DNA of 37,069 nucleotides from JBBIQS01 sp037442205 (GTDB taxonomy: Bacteria > Myxococcota > Myxococcia > Myxococcales > UBA5297): contig JBBIQS010000078.1 of assembly GCA_037442205.1 (NCBI GenBank), positions 1-37,069 of the forward strand, read 5' to 3'. The notes beneath the pieces were generated by a model. The model had not been told where the DNA came from. It saw nothing but the letters and a program-made list of their open reading frames with translations, and did not search any database. Positions 31,728-37,069 of this stretch are shown here, in pieces (position 1 is the first letter of the stretch; every line of letters begins with the position of its first letter). Position numbers and translations under genes: made by a program.

Positions 31728-32207
31728 ATGCGCCAAGGTCGAATGGTGTCTGTGTTCCTCGCTGTGGCTGTGGTTCTGGTTGCTGCTCCGGCGTTTGCTG
31801 ACGACGATTCAGACGATCAGATGGTCCGCGAGGACGGCTCGGTGTGCCCCGAGTCCAATCACGACCGCACCCCGGCCCAGGTTATCCAGGAGCGGCTGGC
31901 CGCCATGGGTGCCGGCGACCTCGACCGGACCATGTGCACCTACGCCAACCATGCGGTGGTGATTCTGCCCAGCGGTCCGACCTACGGCCTGGTCGCGATC
32001 CGCGCCGCCCTGGGAATGATGTTCCAGATGATCGGTGGGGCGCCTCCCCTCACCAGCCTCAACATCGTCGGCGACGTGGCCCTGTTGACCTTCTCGTTCT
32101 ACGGGAAGGGTTTCGCCATCCCCGACGGCGCCGACACCTACGTCATCCGCCACGGCTACATCCGCACCCAGACCGTGCACGACTCCATCGTCTTCACCGG
32201 CCCGTGA
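31728..32207 (+). CDS. Secreted NTF2/SnoaL-like protein
   Basis: The 159-aa product has a signal peptide (cleaved near APAFA-DD, residue 24). An alpha+beta cone-like fold follows: TPAQVIQERLAAMGAGDLDR then TMCTYANHAVVILPSGPTYG, then LVAIRAALGMMF and beta strands to the end. This order (helix, strand with HAV, G..AIRA helix, strands) is that of SnoaL-like/NTF2 domains, as enzymes or ligand binders. The function is unknown. AAGGGAG precedes the ATG. An in-frame ATG at 31743 is possible. Confidence 0.72.
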   Translation: MRQGRMVSVFLAVAVVLVAAPAFADDDSDDQMVREDGSVCPESNHDRTPAQVIQERLAAMGAGDLDRTMCTYANHAVVILPSGPTYGLVAIRAALGMMFQMIGGAPPLTSLNIVGDVALLTFSFYGKGFAIPDGADTYVIRHGYIRTQTVHDSIVFTGP

Positions 32208-32219
32208 GAGTGATCCCCG

Positions 32220-32243
32220 GGGCGGCGGCAATTGCCGCCGCCC
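32220..32243 (+). terminator. 24-bp perfect palindrome after the NTF2-like gene
   Basis: GGGCGGCGGC-AATT-GCCGCCGCCC gives a 10-bp GC stem with a 4-nt loop, 12 bp after the stop. Terminator-like but without a T-tract. Confidence 0.55.
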
Positions 32244-32963
32244 AGCGGATTCGAAGACCTCCTTCGCCGGTCAGCAATCACTCAGCAGGGAACGGCCTTT
32301 GCGACAGCGACTCGCTCGCGGCCGGGAGCGAGACCGGCCTCAGGTAACCCCTCGCCTCAGCCGGTTTCGCTGGCGCCGAAATTCGCCCGTCCAGCGGCGC
32401 CCGACGGACCTGCGGTTGCTCGAAGCCTCCTCGCAGGAGGACCCGCCCTCGGCACCGGCCCGCGCTCGCCGAAGCTCGCCGAGCTCATCGGCGACTTGAC
32501 CAGGGGAACCGGAGCCCCGCGCCCGCCGTCTCGAAAATGCCCCTACTAGCCGAGCGGCGGCACCAGGCTCTGCGTGGTTTTCCAGGGCTGGACGAGTCCA
32601 CCGCGCCTTCCCTCAGCCATCGCAGCGCACCCGGCCGCCGGGGGGCTCCTCGAAGTCTGGGAGCGGAGCGCGACCTGCCCGAAGCGGCGCCCATGCGACG
32701 CACGCCGATAATGTGTTGTATTTCACGATCGTCTCCCAGATCATGACCGGCGTCGATGGGTCTTGTTTCTGGCGCCGCCGTTCTCCCCGCCGCCACCGCG
32801 CTCGGTGGGCATGGGCGAGCTGCTGTGCAGCGCGGGACTCGATGAATCGACGCGCCTGGTGCAGGCGCAGGCAAGAAACCGAATCCAAGGGCCGCGCGGG
32901 CAGGGCGCCAACTGCCGATGAAGCTGAGAGAGGGGCTTTCGCGAGGTAAGGAGCAGCAACAAG
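32244..32963. other. 720-bp stretch without a convincing gene
   Basis: Open frames here have no ribosome sites or recognisable motifs. An AT-richer pocket at 32705-32730 includes GATAAT (32705-32710), a possible -10 box for the downstream STAS-like gene, but with no clear -35 and a leader of about 250 nt. Confidence 0.4.
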
Positions 32964-33479
32964 ATGAGTGCAACCAGCGACGTAGCGATCCTCGAGCAGC
33001 GCACCGAAGCCTACTGCTTTGCGCAGGTGAAGAACGTCTCCGTGGTGATCTGGAACAAGTCGCCGACGGAAACCAGCCTGGAGAAGGTCCAGGTGCTGCT
33101 CACGAAGGCGGTGACGGACTTCTCGGACAGCATGGCCATGCTGCTCAACACCCGGGCCAGGGAGACGCCGACCGAGGCGGCCAACAAGAAGGCGGCCGCC
33201 GCGATGCGAGCCATGGGCAACAAGATCAAGGCGGTCGCCACGGTCACCGGAAATACCGACTTCTGGAGCAAGGTGGTGCGAGTGACCCTGCACGCCATCC
33301 TGGGCGTGGTGCGGGCGACCGGCGTTGGCCCGAACGACGCCGCCTTCTTCTCCAATCCGATCGAGGCCGCTGCCTGGCTCGGCAACGTGCTGGCCAAGCA
33401 GGGAATCAAGGGCGCCACCGTCGCCGAGCTCACAGCTGCCGTCTCCCAGCTGGAGAAGGAATTTCCGGCGGTCCCGTAG
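32964..33479 (+). CDS. STAS/SpoIIAA-like protein
   Basis: The 171-aa product has a mixed alpha/beta fold with VSVVIWNKSPTETSLEKVQV, then SDSMAMLLNTRARETPTEAA, AMRAMGNKIKAVATVTGNTD and a C-terminal PIEAAAWLGNVLAKQG. This order matches the SpoIIAA/STAS-like proteins that are abundant in myxobacteria, with the late EAAAWL helix as usual. No phosphoacceptor Ser of a true anti-anti-sigma factor is evident. Role unknown. AAGGAG lies 10 nt before the ATG. A second such gene, frameshifted, is at 21658. Confidence 0.65.
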   Translation: MSATSDVAILEQRTEAYCFAQVKNVSVVIWNKSPTETSLEKVQVLLTKAVTDFSDSMAMLLNTRARETPTEAANKKAAAAMRAMGNKIKAVATVTGNTDFWSKVVRVTLHAILGVVRATGVGPNDAAFFSNPIEAAAWLGNVLAKQGIKGATVAELTAAVSQLEKEFPAVP

Positions 33480-33670
33480 CCGGCCCGCGCCGAGGCGGCG
33501 GGCACCCCGCTCGCCGCCAGATCCCCTCCAGAAATCGGGCGGCATCGCCAGGTGCCGGACCCGCTCCCCGCCGGCGACGCAGCGCGGGGATCGCCGCCGA
33601 GCTGCGAGCAGGCGGGCGGCGCCGCCGGGCGCCAGCACTGCGCGCGGCGGCGATTCGGCCCGCGGTGTAG

Positions 33671-33982
33671 CTACTTGGGCATCTGCGAGTTGTTGATGAT
33701 GGTGCCCATTCGATAGAGATAGGTGGCGCGCTTGTCGCAGCCGGCGACGCCGAAGGTCCACGGCCGCCACATGTCGCCCGCTTCGATCACGCTGACCTGC
33801 AGCTGGTCGGTCGCGCATCCCAATTCGAAGGCCGCGCGTTTGCGAATCGCCTCCACCGAGTCGGCGGAGGGCTCCTTGGGCTTCTCCTCCTCCTTCTTGG
33901 CGCTGCCGTTGGCGCTCCCGTGGGCGCAGGCGGTGGCGGCGACCAGCAGCGCGGCGATGACCAGGGTCTTGAGCTTCATCAT
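33671..33982 (-). CDS. Small lipoprotein A of a divergent paralogous pair
   Basis: The 103-aa product has lipobox ATAC (Cys19), a charged Lys/Glu/Pro linker, and a small domain IRKRAAFELGCATDQLQVSV then FGVAGCDKRATYLYR. The two cysteines (FELGC and VAGC) probably form a disulfide. It is paralogous to 34147-34470. I know similar AAF(D/E)L.C...V.GC...A.Y proteins from myxobacteria, none with a defined role. GGAGAG precedes the ATG-ATG start. Confidence 0.75.
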   Translation of the reverse strand: MMKLKTLVIAALLVAATACAHGSANGSAKKEEEKPKEPSADSVEAIRKRAAFELGCATDQLQVSVIEAGDMWRPWTFGVAGCDKRATYLYRMGTIINNSQMPK

Positions 33983-34146
33983 GGCGTCTTCTCTCCGGAA
34001 TTCGAGGTTCTCGTGGGGCGGCTGGACTAGTTCCTGCCTCCCTCAACCAGGACGAGCCCTCGCCGCTGCGGTTGCACGGAAACGCGCAGTGCCGGCTTTC
34101 GGCTAATCTCCAGGGGCTGTGGACGCTCTGAACGCAGGAGGATGAA

Positions 34147-34470
34147 ATGAAGCCGACGCTCTTCGCCGCCACGCTGCTCGCAATCGGCGTTGGATGCGCC
34201 ACGGTCCAACCGGAAGTGAAGGAGGACCCCGAGCAGATCCGGCAGCGCAACGTGGCTGGCTTCCGCAGCGCCGCTCTGGAGCGCGCGGCGTTCGAGCTGC
34301 GCTGCGACCGGGAGGCGATTCGGGTGGTGGCGCTCAACGCCGACCCCGGGCCAGGAGCGCAGGTCGGCGTCGAGTGCGGCAGCCAGCGAAGGGTCTACGT
34401 CTTCATGCAGGTCGGCGCGGGCAGCGCCGCCTGGGTGGCCGAGACCAGCTCGGACTCCTCCACCAACTAG
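34147..34470 (+). CDS. Small lipoprotein B of a divergent paralogous pair
   Basis: The 107-aa product has a lipoprotein-like signal (LLAIGVGC, Cys17) and the domain LERAAFELRCDREAIRVVAL then VGVECGSQRRVYVFM. It shares AAFEL.C...(I/L).V and GV..C...(A/V).Y with the lipoprotein at 33671-33982 and is transcribed away from it. AGGAGG lies 5 nt before the ATG. Function unknown. Confidence 0.75.
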   Translation: MKPTLFAATLLAIGVGCATVQPEVKEDPEQIRQRNVAGFRSAALERAAFELRCDREAIRVVALNADPGPGAQVGVECGSQRRVYVFMQVGAGSAAWVAETSSDSSTN

Positions 34471-34556
34471 CCGCTCGCCGCCATCGCCGCCGCAGCCACT
34501 TGCCCAACACCCGAGCTCCGTCTGCAGCTCCCTGCCAACGACGAAGCGCTCGTCCA

Positions 34557-35756
34557 CTACTGCGGACGCCGCTTGCCTTCCAGCTCCTCGATGAGACTGC
34601 CGAGATCGTCGGCGTCGTCATCGATGACCAGCCGCCCATCCTCGGCCGTGCTCGCCGTAAGCCGCTTCTCGGCGCGCGGGCTGGGGCGAGAAGGAGCGGG
34701 CGGCCCGGCGTCTTGGCGCGGCTCCTCGAGCCGTTCCTCCACCTCTTCCGGCGCCGTCGCCTCGGCCTTCGCCCACTCCTGTTTGGCATCGAGCCAGGCC
34801 CGGTAGCGGGCCAAGCTCCAGCAGCCGTCGGCGGCGCCGCTCTCCAACACCGTGGGCAGCTTGAAGAACTGACCTTGGCGGATCAGCGCCCGTGCGCCGC
34901 TGCTGGCAGTGAGGATCTCGCACTCGGGCACGCGAAGCCCCTGCTCGTGCCGGTAGACCAGCCGCTGGGCGACGACCCCCACCAGGCAATCGCCGAGCTG
35001 CGCGCAGATGCCCGGCTGGATCTCGGCCGGAAAGGCCGACACCACCCGCTGCAGCGCCTCGCCCGGGGTCGCCGAGTGCAGCGTGGCGATCACCAGGTGG
35101 CCGGTCTCGGCGGCGTTGAGGGTCAGCTGCATCACCTCGGGCTCGCGCAGCTCGCCGACCATCAGGACGTCGGGGTCCTCGCGCATGGCGTCGTAGAGCC
35201 CCTGCGCGAAGGAGGGCGTGTCCCGGCCGATCTCCCGCTGGCGAATGAGCGAGCGCCGCGGTGCCAGCGCGTACTCGATCGGGCTCTCCAGGGTGATGAT
35301 GTGCCGGCTCTCGGCGAGGTTGATCTCCTGCAGCAGCGCGGCCACGGTCGAGGTCTTTCCGGATCCGGTGGGACCGCTGACCAGCAGCAGCCCGTGCGTC
35401 ACCTGGACCAGCCCCGACAGGCTGGGATGCAGGTTGAGCTTCTTGAGCGTAGCCGCCGGCGAGGAGAGCAGGCGGATGGCCATCCCCAGGCCGCGCGTGC
35501 TGTGGAGGACGTTGATTCGGCAGCGGACGCCGCTGACCGTTCGCGACAGATCGGCGGAGCGCCGTTCGACCAGCTCACCCCAGCGTTCCTCGCCCAGCAG
35601 CTGGCGAGCCTTCGCCTTGAGGTCCTGCCCCGACACCCGCTCTCCGGGGGCGCGAAGCTCGCCCCGAACCCGCACCGTCGCCGGCAACCCGGGCTCCAGG
35701 TGCAGGTCGCTCGCTCCCAGGCCGCGCGCCCAGTCGATCCATTGCTCGAGGTCCAT
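34557..35756 (-). CDS. PilT-like secretion/pilus ATPase with acidic C-terminal tail
   Basis: The 399-aa product has the PilT layout: N-terminal domain with ASDLHLEPG (15-23), Walker A GPTGSGKT (128-135), Asp box ITLESPIEY (154-162), Walker B DVLMVGELRE (196-205), His box TGHLVIATLHS (218-228), and EILTASSGARALIRQGQFFKL. PilT-type ATPases are hexamers driving pilus retraction. The Asp box reads E-S where PilT and GspE have E-D. The last about 80 residues are a Pro/Glu/Asp-rich extension absent from PilT. No pilin genes are adjacent. AGGAGG precedes the ATG at 35756; longer upstream frames lack support. Confidence 0.88.
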   Translation of the reverse strand: MDLEQWIDWARGLGASDLHLEPGLPATVRVRGELRAPGERVSGQDLKAKARQLLGEERWGELVERRSADLSRTVSGVRCRINVLHSTRGLGMAIRLLSSPAATLKKLNLHPSLSGLVQVTHGLLLVSGPTGSGKTSTVAALLQEINLAESRHIITLESPIEYALAPRRSLIRQREIGRDTPSFAQGLYDAMREDPDVLMVGELREPEVMQLTLNAAETGHLVIATLHSATPGEALQRVVSAFPAEIQPGICAQLGDCLVGVVAQRLVYRHEQGLRVPECEILTASSGARALIRQGQFFKLPTVLESGAADGCWSLARYRAWLDAKQEWAKAEATAPEEVEERLEEPRQDAGPPAPSRPSPRAEKRLTASTAEDGRLVIDDDADDLGSLIEELEGKRRPQ

Positions 35757-35919
35757 CGCTCGCCTCCTGCCGCTCCGCCCTCTCCCAACGCAAAGCGCAT
35801 GCCCCGCCCTCCTCGCCCCTGGCGGGCGAAAGCGGGAGGGCACGGCAGGTCAATCCGGCAGGGAATGGCGCGGCGCGGCTGACATTTCGTCAGTCGCCCC
35901 GGCAGTCGGGCGGACCGGG

Positions 35920-36240
35920 TCAGCGGACGTTGAGCAGCTCGACCTCGAAGATCAGCGTGGCACTGGGAGGGATGGCGCCGGGGAAGCCGCGCTCGCCGTA
36001 GGCCAGCTCGGGAGGAATGGTCAGCTTGCGCTTGCCGCCGACCTTCATCCCCACCACGCCCTGGTCCCAGCCGCGGATGACCATGCCGGCGCCCAGCTTG
36101 AAGGTGAAGGGCCCGCGGCCGACGCTGGAGTCGAACTTTTTCCCGTCGGTCAGCCAGCCGGTGTAGTGGACCTCGACCGCCTTGCCGCTGACCGCCTCCG
36201 CCCCGGTGCCGACGACCAGATCTTCGCTCGTGAGTGGCAT
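35920..36240 (-). CDS. FKBP-type peptidyl-prolyl cis-trans isomerase
   Basis: The 106-aa product is a single FKBP domain: VEVHYTGWLTDGKKFDSSVG, RGPFTFKLGAGMVIRGWDQG, VVGMKVGGKRKLTIPPELAY and GERGFPGAIPPSATLIFEVE. The active-site aromatic and Asp positions (Y, F, D of KKFDSS, V, I, W) are in place. Without a signal peptide it should be cytoplasmic and help fold proteins. The length is the minimal FKBP12 size. It follows RNase HI by 34 bp on the same strand and may be co-transcribed. Confidence 0.95.
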   Translation of the reverse strand: MPLTSEDLVVGTGAEAVSGKAVEVHYTGWLTDGKKFDSSVGRGPFTFKLGAGMVIRGWDQGVVGMKVGGKRKLTIPPELAYGERGFPGAIPPSATLIFEVELLNVR

Positions 36241-36274
36241 GTGCTCGCTCCTCTGCGCTGTGGTGTTGCGGACG

Positions 36275-36793
36275 TCAAGAATCCTCGGGCGCCAGCCGCC
36301 CTTGCGCTCCCGCGGCCTGGATGGCCTGGGCCGCTTCGCGCGCCAGCTGATCGACCTTCTCGTTCTCGGGGTGGCCGTTGTGCCCGCGCACCCATGAGGC
36401 GCGGACCTGGTGGATCCCCAGCAGCTCGTCGAGGGCGCGCCAGAGGTCGACGTTCTGCAGCTCACCGCCCGGCCCAGGCGAGCGCCGCCAGCCCTTGCGC
36501 TTCCAGCCGGCAAGCCACTCGTTGATCGCCTTGACCACGTACTGGCTGTCGCTGACCACCGTCACCTCGCACGGCTGCTTGAGGGCGGAGAGCCCGCGCA
36601 GCACGGCGGTGATCTCCATGCGGTTGTTGGTGGTGTCGGGATCGCCGCCCGAGTCGTGCCGCTCGTGGCCCCTGTAGCGGAGCACGTATGCCCAGCCCCC
36701 GGGGCCGCCCGGGTTGGCCAGGCACGAGCCGTCGGCGAAGAGCTCGACGCTCTGGAGCACTCCGGCCTCGGCTGGTGCGGGTTTGGCGGGCAT
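36275..36793 (-). CDS. rnhA: Ribonuclease HI
   Basis: The 172-aa product has the catalytic residues D21 (FADGSCLANPGGPGGWAYVL), E60 (TNNRMEITAV), D82 (VVSDSQYVV) and D148 (ENEKVDQLA), and the loop His138 (RGHNGHPEN). It degrades RNA in RNA-DNA hybrids, removing primers and R-loops. ADGSC...NPGG and the basic loop AGWKRKGWRRS (the substrate-handle region) are present, so it is of the E. coli RNase HI type. It lies downstream of the 5S rRNA gene on the same strand, beyond the rRNA terminator. Confidence 0.95.
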   Translation of the reverse strand: MPAKPAPAEAGVLQSVELFADGSCLANPGGPGGWAYVLRYRGHERHDSGGDPDTTNNRMEITAVLRGLSALKQPCEVTVVSDSQYVVKAINEWLAGWKRKGWRRSPGPGGELQNVDLWRALDELLGIHQVRASWVRGHNGHPENEKVDQLAREAAQAIQAAGAQGRLAPEDS

Positions 36794-36925
36794 CGTTCGC
36801 TCGGCGACTGGGGACTCGACCGCGGGCGAGAAGAGACCATCGGAGGGCAGTCGGCGTCAATGCGACTCGGCGGGCGCCCGGGAGCGGAGGCGCCGGCGCC
36901 GCGGGGAGCCGGCTCTCAAGCCCGC

Positions 36926-36967
36926 AAAAGGCGAAGCCCCGGGAGGCAAGATGCCTCGCGGGGCTTC
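36926..36967 (-). terminator. Intrinsic terminator of the rRNA operon
   Basis: On the minus strand, GAAGCCCCGCGAGGCA-TCT-TGCCTCCCGGGGCTTC (36967-36933; one internal mismatch) is followed by GCCTTTTGC. Long GC stem plus a T run, directly after the 5S gene. Confidence 0.85.
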
Positions 36968-36974
36968 AAATAGG

Positions 36975-37069
<95 letters not shown>

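Noticed and set aside
32741..33004. 87-codon minus-strand frame starting with a hydrophobic stretch
   Set aside because: It overlaps the start of the STAS-like gene antisense; the hydrophobic run is the complement of its leader, and the rest is Arg/Pro-rich.
33615..33626. GGCGGCGCCGCC palindrome between convergent genes
   Set aside because: Such short GC palindromes are expected by chance at this base composition; kept out of the feature list.

Overview
The window is very GC-rich, with codon use strongly biased to G/C in third positions. It is packed with lipoproteins, outer-membrane barrels and LolC/MacB-type permeases. This, with SpoIIAA/STAS-like proteins, an alpha-2-macroglobulin-like protein, a CotH-kinase lipoprotein and an orphan PilT-like ATPase, suggests a Gram-negative bacterium of the Myxococcota / former Deltaproteobacteria. 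That placement is inference from gene style only. The window looks chromosomal: it ends in a 5S rRNA gene and its rRNA-operon terminator.

Layout. (1) 1-71: first codons of an IS1182-like transposase running off the left edge. (2) 200-4627: Omp85-type barrel, MBL-fold hydrolase, a lipoprotein on the minus strand and an M20 peptidase. (3) 4691-10809: two orphan FtsX/LolC-type permeases, a CotH-kinase lipoprotein, a PhnD-like binding lipoprotein and a LolA-like protein. (4) 10878-12259: remains of what looks like a two-gene lipoprotein/TPR locus collapsed by an internal deletion. (5) 12404-14193: a self-contained cassette with a promoter bracketed by two 20-bp operators, a small membrane protein, an NAD(P)-dependent reductase and an XRE repressor. 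(6) 14390-17024: a membrane protein, a TPR/multi-TM protein, then a tandem array of hairpin-forming repeats flanked by a diverged copy of the preceding gene's 3' end. (7) 17025-23284: Met/Gly/Cys-rich secreted protein, AtpZ-like protein, a 1195-aa A2M-like protein without a thioester, a frameshifted STAS-like gene and two small exported proteins. (8) 23311-28106: a PadR regulator divergent from a translationally coupled adaptor-ATPase-permease-permease operon. (9) 28228-31138: barrel protein, cupin, acyltransferase 3 and a YkgJ-type cysteine-cluster protein. (10) 31139-34470: two large gene-poor stretches, an NTF2-like secreted protein, a second STAS-like protein and a divergent pair of paralogous small lipoproteins. 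(11) 34557-37069, all minus strand: PilT-like ATPase, FKBP isomerase, RNase HI and the 5S rRNA gene with its terminator.

The common theme is the cell envelope. At least eight products carry a lipoprotein signal and four are LolC/E/MacB-type permeases. The only ABC ATPase in the window is in the PadR-controlled operon, so the two orphan permeases at 4691 and 8843 must use an ATPase encoded elsewhere or share that one. The candidates most likely to be undescribed are the 16399-16843 hairpin repeat array with its duplicated flanks, the dual-operator XRE cassette, and a set of genes with a TANNNT -10 box placed 9-11 nt before the start codon and no Shine-Dalgarno (probable leaderless transcripts).
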